From NCBI RefSeq assembly GCF_006438925.1, contig NZ_RCZA01000002.1, positions 310,001 through 374,000 on the forward strand: a stretch of DNA of 64,000 bases. The letters run 5' to 3'. Both the position numbers and the translations under genes were made by a program. Below the pieces are notes generated by a model that saw nothing but the letters and a program-made list of their open reading frames with translations, was not told the DNA's origin and did no database searches. This DNA is from Pseudomonas mandelii (GTDB lineage Bacteria; Pseudomonadota; Gammaproteobacteria; Pseudomonadales; Pseudomonadaceae). Shown piece after piece: positions 52,734-63,247 of this stretch; the stretch's first letter is position 1; every line of letters begins with the position of its first letter.

Positions 52734-53459
52734 ATGCTCGAGACCACAGCACTGCCAAGGAATGCGACGCTGTCCCCGCCACTGGATACGCGGTATCAAG
52801 TCGAAACGCCGGAAGGCATCGACCTGCCACTGCGCCCGGCCGGGTTGATGGTTCGTGCGCTGGCGTTCTCCATCGATCTCGGGCTGCGCGGGTTGATCGT
52901 CGGCCTGCTGTTTATCGTCCTGGCGTTCCTCGGAAAACTCGGTGCAGGGCTCGGCTCGATTCTGTTGTTCGTGGTGAGTTGGTGGTACATGGTGCTGTTC
53001 GAAGTGCTCAACCAGGGTCGTTCACCAGGCAAGCAATGGATGGGCCTGCGGGTGGTGCAGGACGATGGCACGCCCATCGGCTGGTCTGCTTCGCTGCTGC
53101 GCAACCTGCTGCGATTTGTCGACATGCTGCCGTTCGGCTATTTCCTCGGGGCCATCAGTTGCCTGCAACATCCCACCTTCAAACGCCTCGGCGATCTGGC
53201 CGCCGGCACGCTGGTGATCTACCGCGAACAACCGCTCGCCCGACCACAACTGCCCGCCGTCCAGCCCCGGCGCCCGGCCTTTGCGCTGACGCTGACCGAA
53301 CAACGCGCCATCCTCGGGTTTGCCGAGCGTCAGGGTGAACTCTCTGACGCACGGGTCAAAGAGCTGGCGGCCATACTCGCGCAAACGTTGCAGGTGTCGG
53401 CGCCAGGGGCCGTGGACGAACTCAATGGCATCGCCCGCGGCTTGTTGGGCCCGACATGA
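52734..53459 (+). CDS. RDD-family membrane protein, first gene of the MoxR operon
   Basis: 241 residues from ATG 52734 with AAGG 6 bases before. RDD core: RPAGLMVRALAFSIDLGLRG with R and D, about four membrane segments (roughly 45-65, 68-90, 125-145), then QGRSPGKQWMGLRVVQDDG and FKRLGDLAAGTLVIYRE, which are typical RDD blocks. A soluble C-terminal tail of about 80 residues follows. The next five genes overlap or touch. Function unknown; possibly the membrane anchor of the MoxR complex. Confidence 0.88.
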   Translation: MLETTALPRNATLSPPLDTRYQVETPEGIDLPLRPAGLMVRALAFSIDLGLRGLIVGLLFIVLAFLGKLGAGLGSILLFVVSWWYMVLFEVLNQGRSPGKQWMGLRVVQDDGTPIGWSASLLRNLLRFVDMLPFGYFLGAISCLQHPTFKRLGDLAAGTLVIYREQPLARPQLPAVQPRRPAFALTLTEQRAILGFAERQGELSDARVKELAAILAQTLQVSAPGAVDELNGIARGLLGPT

Positions 53460-54433
53460 AACAAAGCCTTTTCGAAAGTCGCCACAAGGCCGAATGGGAA
53501 CAATTTGCTCTCGTGCTTGAACAGCTGGAGCAAGGCAAGGAAGCAGAGCGAGTCGCCGGTTTCCCCAGCGATTATCGTCGTCTCTGCCAGCATCTGGCGC
53601 TGGCCCAGGAACGTGGTTACAGCAGCTTTCTGATCGACTCATTACAGCAACAAGTACTGCGCGGGCATCAACAGCTTTATCGCCACCGCAGTCGACTGGG
53701 TGCCAACGTGCTGGGCTTCATCCTGGCTGACTTCCCGCGACTGGTGCGCGAACAGTGGCGCTTCGTGCTCGCCGCCGGCCTGATGTTTTTTGGCAGCCTG
53801 ATCGGCATCGCGCTGCTGGTGTATCTGTTCCCGGACTTCGTCTACAACCTGATCCCGGCCGAGCAGGTCAGCGAGATGCAAGGCATGTACGACCCCGTCG
53901 CCGGTCATTTGGGACGTTCGGCAGAACGGGCGGCCAGTGAAGACTGGGTGATGTTCGGTTACTACATCATGCACAACATCGGCATTGCCTTTCAGACCTT
54001 CGCCAGCGGTGTGCTGTTTGGCCTGGGCAGCGCGTTTTTCCTGTTCTTCAACGGTTTGATGATTGGCGCGGTGGCCGGGCACCTGACGCACATCGGCTAC
54101 GGGCAAACCTTCTGGTCATTCGTGGTTGGCCACGGCGCCTTCGAACTGAGTGCTATCGCCCTGGCCGGTGCCGCCGGCCTGCAACTGGGTTGGGCATTGA
54201 TCGCGCCGGGACGCCTGCCCCGCTCCGAAGCCCTGCGATTGGCGGCACGCAAGAGCGTACTGCTGATTTGCGGGGTCATGCTGTTTCTGCTGATTGCGGC
54301 GTTTATCGAAGCTTACTGGTCGTCCACGATCGGGGTCGCGCCAATGACCAAATACCTGGTCGGTGCAGCGCTCTGGTTGTTGGTGGCGACCTATCTGCTG
54401 TTTGCCGGACGGACCCGCCATGCGCCTGAGTGA
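53456..54433 (+). CDS. SpoIIM-like (stage II sporulation protein M) membrane protein
   Basis: 325 residues. The N-terminal soluble part (about 1-95) is followed by five or six membrane helices; GHGAFELSAIALAGAAGLQL and FFNGLMIGAVAGHLTHIG are marks of the SpoIIM/DUF95 family. In sporulating firmicutes SpoIIM is part of the peptidoglycan-degrading DMP complex; in Gram-negatives its role next to MoxR is unknown. Overlaps the RDD gene by ATGA (53456-53459). Confidence 0.88.
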   Translation: MKQSLFESRHKAEWEQFALVLEQLEQGKEAERVAGFPSDYRRLCQHLALAQERGYSSFLIDSLQQQVLRGHQQLYRHRSRLGANVLGFILADFPRLVREQWRFVLAAGLMFFGSLIGIALLVYLFPDFVYNLIPAEQVSEMQGMYDPVAGHLGRSAERAASEDWVMFGYYIMHNIGIAFQTFASGVLFGLGSAFFLFFNGLMIGAVAGHLTHIGYGQTFWSFVVGHGAFELSAIALAGAAGLQLGWALIAPGRLPRSEALRLAARKSVLLICGVMLFLLIAAFIEAYWSSTIGVAPMTKYLVGAALWLLVATYLLFAGRTRHAPE

Positions 54434-55964
54434 CGCCACGGCTGTCATCCGCCCGCGCACCACCTGGGAAGCCATGGACCTGGGCGTCCTGCTGAGCCAG
54501 CGACACCGGTGTCTGCTGATGACCAGTTGGGCCATCGTGACCTTGCCGGTTTTCGCCCTGCTCAGCTGGGTGCTGTGGGATTCGCCCTCCCTCGCCGTGT
54601 TCATTTTCTGGTGGCTGAAACCGGCGTTCGACCGCCTGCCGCTGTACATACTGTCCAAAGCCATGTTTGGCGAAACGCCCACGCTCAAGCAGGCGTTGCG
54701 CCAATTTCCGCGGCTGCTCCAACCGCAACTGCTGGTGAGTCTGACCTGGCGGCGCCTGAGCCTGAGTCGCAGCTTCCTGATGCCGGTGATGCAGCTCGAA
54801 GGGCTGAATGGGCAAACGCGACAACAGCGCTTGCAGGTGCTGTTGCAGCGCAACGCCGGTGCCGCGCGGTGGCTGACCATCATCGGCGTGCATCTGGAAA
54901 CCGCGCTGTGGATCGGCCTGATGGTGCTGTTCTACCTGTTTTTGCCGCAACAGGTCGAACTCGACTGGAGCTGGCAGACCTTGATCACCGCCGCGACACA
55001 GGACTGGCGATGGCTGGAGCACCTGACCAACGCCTTTTACGCACTGGTGCTCATTGTCTGGGAACCGGTTTATGTCGCCTGCGGTTTCAGCCTTTATCTA
55101 AATCGGCGCACGGTGCTGGAGGCCTGGGATATCGAGCTGGTGTTCCGTCGCATGCGCCAACGCTTGAGCAGCGCCGCCGTCACCCTGCTGCTGGCAGCGT
55201 TCCTGTTGATACCGACAGCACACACCGTATGGGCCGCCGAGCCAGTCATTTCACCCGACAGCCCACGCCTGCTGGACCAGCCACTGACCAGTCAGGCATC
55301 CCGGGACAGCATCAAGGCGCTCCTCGATCAGCCTCCGTTCAAGAACAAGGAATCGGTCACGCGCTATCGGTTTGGCGAAGAAAAACCCGCCGCCGATACG
55401 GCAGACGATGACCAAACAACCGAATGGCTGAAGGCGCTGCTCAAGCTGCTGGACAACCAACGCTTCGGCGCAGCGGCCTCGCTGATTGAAGTTGTGTTAT
55501 GGGGTGTCGTGATCGGTGCCATTGGCTTATTGATCTGGCATTACCGTGACGGGTTGCAAGCCTTCGTCAGCCGTCGACCGGCCTTGAACAGCAAGGTCGC
55601 GCGGCCGTTACCGCAACAGGCTTTCGGCCTGGACCTCAACCGCGAAACCCTGCCCGCCGACATCGCTGCCAGCGCCGAGCACCTCTGGCAGACCAATCCT
55701 CGCGAGGCCCTCGGATTGCTCTATCGCGGTCTGCTCAGCCACTTGCTGCACGACTTCAACATGGCGCTGAAACCCGCCGACACCGAAGGCCAGGTCCTGG
55801 AGCGCATCGAACACCTGCAACAACCTGCCTTGCTGGCCTTCAGTAAAAACCTGACCGGGCACTGGCAGAACATGGCCTACGGGCATCGCCTGCCTCCCGC
55901 GCATTTGCAACAGGAACTCTGTGACGGCTGGCGAGCCCTGTTCGGCCCGGGAGCGTTGCGTTGA
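54420..55964 (+). CDS. Membrane protein with C-terminal DUF4129-like region
   Basis: 514 residues from ATG 54420 (MRLSDATAVIRPRTTWEAMD), overlapping the SpoIIM-like gene by 14 bp. N-terminal half has three or four membrane segments (about 37-70, 160-180, 210-235, 262-280), with VWAAEPVI suggesting the chain crosses the membrane about 285. A last helix (about 363-381) is followed by a cytoplasmic DUF4129-type helical region with NPREALGLLYRGLLSHLLHD. DUF4129 is linked elsewhere with transglutaminase-like and MoxR systems. Function unknown. Confidence 0.85.
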   Translation: MRLSDATAVIRPRTTWEAMDLGVLLSQRHRCLLMTSWAIVTLPVFALLSWVLWDSPSLAVFIFWWLKPAFDRLPLYILSKAMFGETPTLKQALRQFPRLLQPQLLVSLTWRRLSLSRSFLMPVMQLEGLNGQTRQQRLQVLLQRNAGAARWLTIIGVHLETALWIGLMVLFYLFLPQQVELDWSWQTLITAATQDWRWLEHLTNAFYALVLIVWEPVYVACGFSLYLNRRTVLEAWDIELVFRRMRQRLSSAAVTLLLAAFLLIPTAHTVWAAEPVISPDSPRLLDQPLTSQASRDSIKALLDQPPFKNKESVTRYRFGEEKPAADTADDDQTTEWLKALLKLLDNQRFGAAASLIEVVLWGVVIGAIGLLIWHYRDGLQAFVSRRPALNSKVARPLPQQAFGLDLNRETLPADIAASAEHLWQTNPREALGLLYRGLLSHLLHDFNMALKPADTEGQVLERIEHLQQPALLAFSKNLTGHWQNMAYGHRLPPAHLQQELCDGWRALFGPGALR

Positions 55965-57120
55965 ACCGGCAACGCTGGCCGGCGGTCGGCGTGTTCGTCG
56001 CCGTGCTCTTGATCGCGCTGAGTGTTTATCTGTACGTCAAGGCGACGCCCTATCAGACAGATATCGATCATGGCCCCTCGCCCGAAGCCCAGGCCAACCC
56101 CTATCTCGCCGCCGAGTATTTCCTGCGCAAGCAGGGCCTGTCGGTGAACCACGCCAACAGCCTCGACATTATGCCAACCCTGGAGCCGCATCAGCACAGT
56201 CTGTTATTGCTCGGGGACCGGTACAACATGACCCCGCGCCAGATCGATCAGCTGTTGAACTGGACCCGGGCCGGCGGGCGACTTTTGTTTGTCGCCCAGT
56301 CGCTGTGGGATGAGAAGATCGGCCAAAGCAATGACCTGTTGCTCGACCGGGTGCAGTTGCACCAGTCGCTGAGCAAAGACCTCAAGGACCCGCCGCCCGC
56401 TATCGACGACGATCCTTACCCCGAGCTGACCAAGCTGTATCTGGAAGACGAAAACGCGCCGGCCTACGCCGGTTTTGATACCGCATTCCATCTCGAAGAC
56501 CCGAAAAACCTCGCCCAGGCCTGGGCCAACAGCGGCAAAGCCACGCACATGATGCAGCTGACCCACGGGCTCGGTTCGATCACCGTGGTCACCGACGCCG
56601 ACCTGTGGAAAACCCCGGCCATTGACCAGTACGACAACGCCTGGCTGCTCTGGTACCTGACCGCGGACACGAACGTGACCCTGCTGTTCAACACCGATCA
56701 CGACAGTCTTCTGACCTTGCTCCTGCGCTATTTCCCCCAAGCATTGGTCGCCCTTTTTGCCCTGATCGGTCTTGGCTTCTGGCACGTCGGCGTGCGCCAG
56801 GGTCCGCTGCTGGAACCGGCCCCGAGAGCCCGCCGTCAACTTCAGGAACACCTGCGCGCCAGCGCCGATTTCATGCTGCGCCGAAACGGTCAGCAACACC
56901 TGATGCAAGCCTTGCAGCACGACATCTTGCGTCGTGTGCGGCGCCGTCATCCCGGTTTCGAACAACTCGGCGTTGCCGAACAATGGCTGGTCCTCGCACG
57001 CCTGACCGGCCAATCCACACGCGCTATCAGCCAGGCCATGAGCCCGCGACCGAAGCAGCGGCTGTCCAGCGCTGAATTCAGCCGTCAGGTCGCCCACCTG
57101 CAAACCTTGAGGAACGCCTT

Positions 57121-57124
<4 letters not shown>
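55961..57124 (+). CDS. DUF4350-type membrane protein with TTG start
   Basis: 387 residues. Start is TTG at 55961, overlapping the previous stop as TTGA, with GGGAGCG 6-7 bases before. One N-terminal helix (about 8-27) puts a DUF4350 domain in the periplasm (LGDRYNMTPRQIDQLLNWTR, AGGRLLFVA are its typical opening), followed by a second helix (about 252-275) and a cytoplasmic region rich in Arg. The fold resembles a GATase-like alpha/beta domain without catalytic Cys. It is the fourth gene of the operon. Function unknown. Confidence 0.85.
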
Positions 57125-58122
<998 letters not shown>

Positions 58123-58153
58123 ACGCCGTGCTCGAGATTCGCGTCGACACCAG

Positions 58154-58260
58154 AAAAGATCGCAGCCTTCGGCAGCTCCTACGGGATCGCGCACACCACC
58201 ATCATCGGAATGGGAATACGGTCGGCGTAGGAGCTGCCGCAGGCTGCGATCCTTTGATCT
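58154..58260. repeat. Type-B REPIN inside the MoxR operon
   Basis: AAAAGATCGCAGCCTTCGGC on the left pairs with GCCGCAGGCTGCGATCCTTT on the right, with a ~50-bp spacer. It is the only gap above a few bases in the operon. The left arm reads CTTCGG and the right CCGCAG, so the arms have diverged. Confidence 0.88.
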
Positions 58261-58303
58261 TCGGTGTGCATGATCCCTTCAACGAGTCTCAGGGTTACGA
58301 AAG

Positions 58304-59635
58304 ATGAAACCCTCCCGCCTCTTGCTGATCTGGCTCGCCGCCCTGCTGGGCCTGAGCATTGTGCTCGGCGCACTCCGAGCGCTGGGCGTCAGCGTTGCGC
58401 CGAACCTGTTGTCGATCAACTGGGGATTGCTGCTGGCACTGCTGGCCTTGGCAGTACTCGACGCCATCCGCCTCAAACGCCTGCCCACTCCCCGCGTACA
58501 ACGACAAATGCCCGGCAGCCTTGCACTCGGTCGATGGAGTGAAGTGCGACTGGAGGTCGAGCATGACTTTGCCCAACCACTGAACATACACATTTTCGAC
58601 CATGTGCCGGACGGCCTGAGCTTCGAAAACCTGCCACTGTCGGTCGAACTGCAACCCGGCCAGCACAGCCAGGTCGGCTACCGCCTGCGCCCGCTCAAGC
58701 GTGGTCATTTCACCTTTGAACACTGCGAAATCAACCTGCCGAGCCCATTGGGTTTATGGTCCGACAAACGCCTGCTCAACGTCACCGACAACACCCGCGT
58801 CTACCCGGACTTCGCCCGCCTCTACGGCGGCCAATTGCTGGCGGTGGACAACTGGCTCAGCCAGCTCGGCGTCCGCCAGCGCCAGCGTCGCGGGTTGGGT
58901 ATGGAGTTTCATCAGCTGCGTGAATTTCGCGAAGGCGACAGCCTGCGACAAATCGACTGGAAAGCCACCGCCCGCCAGCGCACTCCAATTGCCCGGGAGT
59001 ATCAGGACGAGCGCGACCAGCAGATCATTTTCATGCTCGACTGCGGCCGCCGGATGCGCAGCCAGGACGGTGAACTGGCGCATTTCGACCATGCGCTCAA
59101 TGCCTGCCTGTTGCTCAGCTATATCGCCCTGCGCCAAGGCGATGCGGTGGGCCTCTGCACCTTCGCGGGCGATCGACAACGCCACCTCGCCCCGGTCAAA
59201 GGCAGCGGCCAGCTCAACGTGTTGCTCAATGCCGTTTATGACCTCGACAGCAGCCAGCGCCCCGCCGACTACCAGGCCGCCGCCAGCCAGTTGCTCGCCC
59301 GGCAAAAGCGTCGGGCGCTGGTGGTGTTGGTGACCAACCTGCGCGATGAGGACGATGACGAACTATTGAGTGCGGTCAAACGCCTGGGCAAACACCATCG
59401 CGTATTGGTCGCCAGTTTGCGCGAAGACATCTTCGACCAGACAAGAATGGCACCAGTACAGACCTTGCCAGAGGCACTGGCCTATTGCGGCACGCTGGAC
59501 TACCTGAATGCGCGGGCCGAACTCCATGAGCGGTTGAGCGCTCATGGGGTTCAGGTGCTGGATGTTCGGCCCGGGGAGTTGGGGGCCGAGCTGGTGACGC
59601 AGTATTTGAGTTGGAAGAAGGCTGGGGCCTTCTAG
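58304..59635 (+). CDS. DUF58 protein (VWA-like), MoxR partner
   Basis: 443 residues. Two N-terminal membrane helices (about 5-25 and 33-50) are followed by a beta-rich region and the DUF58 core: FREGDSLRQIDWKATARQRT and then IFMLDCGRRMRSQDGELAHF, the place of the VWA metal site. The MIDAS DxSxS is not conserved (DCGRR), so metal binding is doubtful. DUF58 proteins pair with MoxR ATPases throughout bacteria, though mechanisms are known for few. ATG at 58304 with CGAAAG just before. Ends 25 bp from the convergent Ig-like gene. Confidence 0.92.
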   Translation: MKPSRLLLIWLAALLGLSIVLGALRALGVSVAPNLLSINWGLLLALLALAVLDAIRLKRLPTPRVQRQMPGSLALGRWSEVRLEVEHDFAQPLNIHIFDHVPDGLSFENLPLSVELQPGQHSQVGYRLRPLKRGHFTFEHCEINLPSPLGLWSDKRLLNVTDNTRVYPDFARLYGGQLLAVDNWLSQLGVRQRQRRGLGMEFHQLREFREGDSLRQIDWKATARQRTPIAREYQDERDQQIIFMLDCGRRMRSQDGELAHFDHALNACLLLSYIALRQGDAVGLCTFAGDRQRHLAPVKGSGQLNVLLNAVYDLDSSQRPADYQAAASQLLARQKRRALVVLVTNLRDEDDDELLSAVKRLGKHHRVLVASLREDIFDQTRMAPVQTLPEALAYCGTLDYLNARAELHERLSAHGVQVLDVRPGELGAELVTQYLSWKKAGAF

Positions 59636-59659
59636 CCATCGATCAAGACAGCGCCAGCT

Positions 59660-62600
59660 TCAATCAGGAATTTCCGGATTTTTGGAGATTTCGGGAATAC
59701 CGTCAGACAACCCGGCAGGCGGCACTGGCCCCCACGACATCGCATTGACAGGCGACTGTTTGAGCAGGCGCGATGCCTCCAGTTGCAGGGCATAGGCACC
59801 GCCGATCGTACCGGTGCACTGCCAGCTCAACCCCGCACTGGTCAATCGTTGATACTCACCCAATGCCGGCTGGACATTAGTCAATCCCAGGTCCCGGGCG
59901 GATGAATACCCCTTCAATCCGAGGCATATTTCGCGATTGAGCAAATGGCTGCCGACGTTGTCGACCGATAACTTGATGGTATGAACCTGTGGAGTTCGGG
60001 GAAACAGGGTTTCCTCGCCCCAGACCGTTTTCGGCACACTGTTCAATTGGATCAGTGCATCGTCCCAGACATTGGCGGCCAATATCTTGAAGCGGAAGGT
60101 GTGGGATCGAACTGCGCTGGCACTGTCGTTGAAGCTGTCCAGTGTGGCGACTACCGCCATATCCCTGGGAAACGAGGCCTTGTAGGAAAAACGCGCCCAC
60201 CCTTCGTTATCCGTTACCACCTGCACAGTTTCTTGCCCGGTCTGAAAGGTCACCGCAATACCGGACGCTGCCCGACGGGTGTTCGACAAGTGAATCTTGA
60301 GTCCCATCAAGACACTTTCTCCCTCCACCGGGTCGAACGTGGGCTCGCGCACCTCGACAATCTCGGCGTCAACAGACACTGGCTGCTCTCCTTCAGCAAT
60401 GAGTGGAACCTTGTCCGGCAACGATGAGTCCGCCTGCACGACAGCAGCCAATACCGTGAACTCGAAGCTGTATGAAGGGAAATTGTCGGGGCCATTGTAG
60501 GGGCTCGGTACCGTGGCGAGCACTTGCACTTTGCCCACTTGAGTGGCAATGAACGGAAAGCGTGCCCAACCATTGTCCTGGGTCCGTATAGGTGTTGAAA
60601 CACCTTGATACGAGAAGCTGACGTCGATCCCCGGCACGGATCGTCCGGTGTAAACCGACTTATTCCTGATATCCAGATAAGCGGTTTCGCCCACGACCAT
60701 GTCAAACGTTGGCCCGCGCACCTCGGCGATCTCGATCCGGTTGTGGGCCAACAACATCGTCATCGCAGGGTATGTGAAACGGGCCTGCGGGAGTGTCAGC
60801 GCCAGCGCCAACGGGCCGCTTTCAGTGCTGTTGCTCGCATCAAGCGTCCACTCCAGGCCACCGCTCGGCAGGTCCCGCGCATGTACAGGATCAAGCCTGG
60901 CATTGAGCGATCGATGTGACTCATCCACCCATTGTGCTGCGACCTCAAGCCTGGTCAAGGGGCTGTCAACCTTCGGCATGAACTCCAGGAAGTGCTGGCC
61001 ACCCAGGCAGGGATATGCCGTGCTCGTGATGTCCAATGCTTTTCCGTCAAAGGTGAAGGTACCCTCGTCCTCAAGGTTTCTGGACAATAATCTGCCCTGT
61101 AACTCGTAGGGCGTTATCTCGTCATGGCACACATACAACAGGAAACGGGCACTGGCACTGGAGGCAGAGCTGACCTGCCAGGACAAACCTTCTTCCGGTA
61201 ACCGGCGCAGAACATCCATGGCAGGCTCAAAATGAAACTCCGGAATGGAGCCATCTTCGCTTTTCAGTTCCAGATAAAAGAACTCGTCCACCAGCGTTTT
61301 CCCAACCGGCTTGATCAACAGCTCTACCGGCTCGGCGTCGCGGAAACAGAACAATCCAACCGCCCCGGCTTCCTGTCCCGCCAGTGTCACCTTTGTCAAA
61401 CCCGCTAGCGGATTTTCAGCCAACACCGTGATCTCGAACGGATGCTCGATCTCCTCACTGTCATAGCGACTGGTAACTTTGGCCGCGACCGTGAACGAGC
61501 CTTCCTCTTTCGGAATGAAGTCGTACTGTGACCAACCGTCAGTGCCCGTCGACAGTGTCTGATCCTCCGTGCCGGCGAGACTCCATACCACATCGACCCC
61601 TGTCACAGGTCCCACGCCCGGAACACTGGACAGGACCTGAAACTGTAAAGGCAAAGCCGCACCGTCGACCGAAGGAAACCTTGTCCGAAACTTCACCTCA
61701 CCCCTCTCCAGCCTGTTATGAGCAAGCTCCAGCGCCTGAAAAGGCGAGGGTTTCAACAGCTTCGAACAACTGACATTGAATTTGAAAAAGCTGTTCCTCT
61801 GATTGCCGCACTCCATCACCCAGACCTGTCCCGGCCCCTCCACCGGATTGGCGTCGTCCAGCTTTGGTGTAAACGTCATCTTCAGTCCGGCCGGGGTGTC
61901 TTCTCCCTCCCAATGCAATGTCAATTCGGTTTCGGCCAGGACGTGATCCGCCGCAAACGCCAGGGCCACGGCATGGGTTGCGCCACGGCAGGGGTAGCCA
62001 GTCTCGCCTCCCCAAAGCCAATCACGCGGCGCGCCATCCAGAGAAAATCGGGCGCTCAGCCATGGATCCTCCTTCAGCGCCCGCACCGCAAACACATGCC
62101 GGGCATTTTCCTTTTTATAGTGACTGTCGACCGACGCTTCGATTCGCCAATCGCCAGCGGTATCCGGTGTCCAGGTTAAATAGGCCTCACCGTTCGGATC
62201 CGAGGGTTGGCGGGCCAACACGACATCATCCGCACTATTGGCCCCCTTGAGCGTCCAGGTGACCTCGCGGTTGGCCAACGGGGTCTGGGTGTAATGCGAT
62301 TGCACCCGCACGCGCAGGTCCACACTCTGATCAAGGTCGATCACCGGATACCACTCGGCTTCCTGCAACACAACGACGTCGAGCTGAAAATGCCCGCAGA
62401 CCGCTGGCAACGGATAGGTGTCGGCGGTGTACTGACTGCGCACGGCCAGGGTACGCTCGATCTCTGTATCCTCAACAACCCCGGAGCAATTGATCGTCCA
62501 CGGATCGGCTACGGGATGCTCCTGCCCCCAGGGCGGGCCGGCATTGAGAATGCCTTCAGGATCCTGCTCATCATCATTGACCAGCAATCCCGCCTGCGTC

Positions 62601-63247
62601 CCGAACCAGACGCTGTCGCTTGCCAGCTGCAAGGCAAGCTCATGGCTGGCACCAAAGCACAGGTGCAACTTTTCATCGACCGATTGTGGTTCGCCATCGA
62701 TGGCCACACTGTCCAGCTGTAACGGCTCCAGCAACAACTCCACGCGGGCAAAAGTGAACCGTATGGCGCCAGGCCGGCCCGGCCCTCCATTGTCAGGGCT
62801 GATGACGGTAAACATGACGGTCTGCTCGGCTGGGTCTAGCGTAAGCATGTGCGGATATTCGACAAGATACAGATCGAGCAGGAGTCCATCGGGGCCAACC
62901 GCTTGCTCGGGTTCTGCCAGGCGCGAAGGCACAAGGTCCAGATCCACTTCTCCACCCAGACCAGGATTGATCCGCAACGTACCTAGCGCACCCTGCACCG
63001 CCTCGTAGTGGAACACCAGTTTGTAATCGGCTCTGCCCTGCATCGGGCGTGGCAGCGACGCCAGCGTTATTGTCTGAAAGCCTTGCCCCATGTTTGTGGC
63101 GTTCATGAAGTCGACCGTTCTGCCCTCCCATAACCCTCCCTGACGGGTGACCTTCCTTCCGTCATCGATCGTCCAGCCTTCCAGGTCATTGGTGAAATTG
63201 CCGTTGACGATGAAATTGTGACGGGCATGGATATATTCTTCATTCAT
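59660..63247 (-). CDS. 1195-residue protein of alternating Ig-like (Big_1) and other beta modules, next to a Tc-toxin A subunit
   Basis: No signal peptide or membrane helix. N-terminal galactose-binding-like start (HNFIVNGNFTNDLEGW, about 10-175). Then modules alternate: a ~115-residue unit with YPC.G..H (about 183-300, 393-515, 611-838) and Big_1-type Ig folds (about 300-392, 515-610, 838-935, 962-1058) marked by WARF or similar near the middle. The last module is 1063-1170. Big_1 domains occur in adhesins such as intimin and invasin. It starts 4 bp inside the end of the Tc A-subunit gene, so the two are co-translated, and may be a cargo, receptor binder or accessory of the toxin. I cannot name its function. 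Confidence 0.85.
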   Translation of the reverse strand: MNEEYIHARHNFIVNGNFTNDLEGWTIDDGRKVTRQGGLWEGRTVDFMNATNMGQGFQTITLASLPRPMQGRADYKLVFHYEAVQGALGTLRINPGLGGEVDLDLVPSRLAEPEQAVGPDGLLLDLYLVEYPHMLTLDPAEQTVMFTVISPDNGGPGRPGAIRFTFARVELLLEPLQLDSVAIDGEPQSVDEKLHLCFGASHELALQLASDSVWFGTQAGLLVNDDEQDPEGILNAGPPWGQEHPVADPWTINCSGVVEDTEIERTLAVRSQYTADTYPLPAVCGHFQLDVVVLQEAEWYPVIDLDQSVDLRVRVQSHYTQTPLANREVTWTLKGANSADDVVLARQPSDPNGEAYLTWTPDTAGDWRIEASVDSHYKKENARHVFAVRALKEDPWLSARFSLDGAPRDWLWGGETGYPCRGATHAVALAFAADHVLAETELTLHWEGEDTPAGLKMTFTPKLDDANPVEGPGQVWVMECGNQRNSFFKFNVSCSKLLKPSPFQALELAHNRLERGEVKFRTRFPSVDGAALPLQFQVLSSVPGVGPVTGVDVVWSLAGTEDQTLSTGTDGWSQYDFIPKEEGSFTVAAKVTSRYDSEEIEHPFEITVLAENPLAGLTKVTLAGQEAGAVGLFCFRDAEPVELLIKPVGKTLVDEFFYLELKSEDGSIPEFHFEPAMDVLRRLPEEGLSWQVSSASSASARFLLYVCHDEITPYELQGRLLSRNLEDEGTFTFDGKALDITSTAYPCLGGQHFLEFMPKVDSPLTRLEVAAQWVDESHRSLNARLDPVHARDLPSGGLEWTLDASNSTESGPLALALTLPQARFTYPAMTMLLAHNRIEIAEVRGPTFDMVVGETAYLDIRNKSVYTGRSVPGIDVSFSYQGVSTPIRTQDNGWARFPFIATQVGKVQVLATVPSPYNGPDNFPSYSFEFTVLAAVVQADSSLPDKVPLIAEGEQPVSVDAEIVEVREPTFDPVEGESVLMGLKIHLSNTRRAASGIAVTFQTGQETVQVVTDNEGWARFSYKASFPRDMAVVATLDSFNDSASAVRSHTFRFKILAANVWDDALIQLNSVPKTVWGEETLFPRTPQVHTIKLSVDNVGSHLLNREICLGLKGYSSARDLGLTNVQPALGEYQRLTSAGLSWQCTGTIGGAYALQLEASRLLKQSPVNAMSWGPVPPAGLSDGIPEISKNPEIPD

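Noticed and set aside
59660..63247. TcB or TcC component downstream of the Tc A subunit
   Set aside because: No SpvB, RHS or FG-GAP-like motifs; the protein is made of Ig-like and related beta modules.
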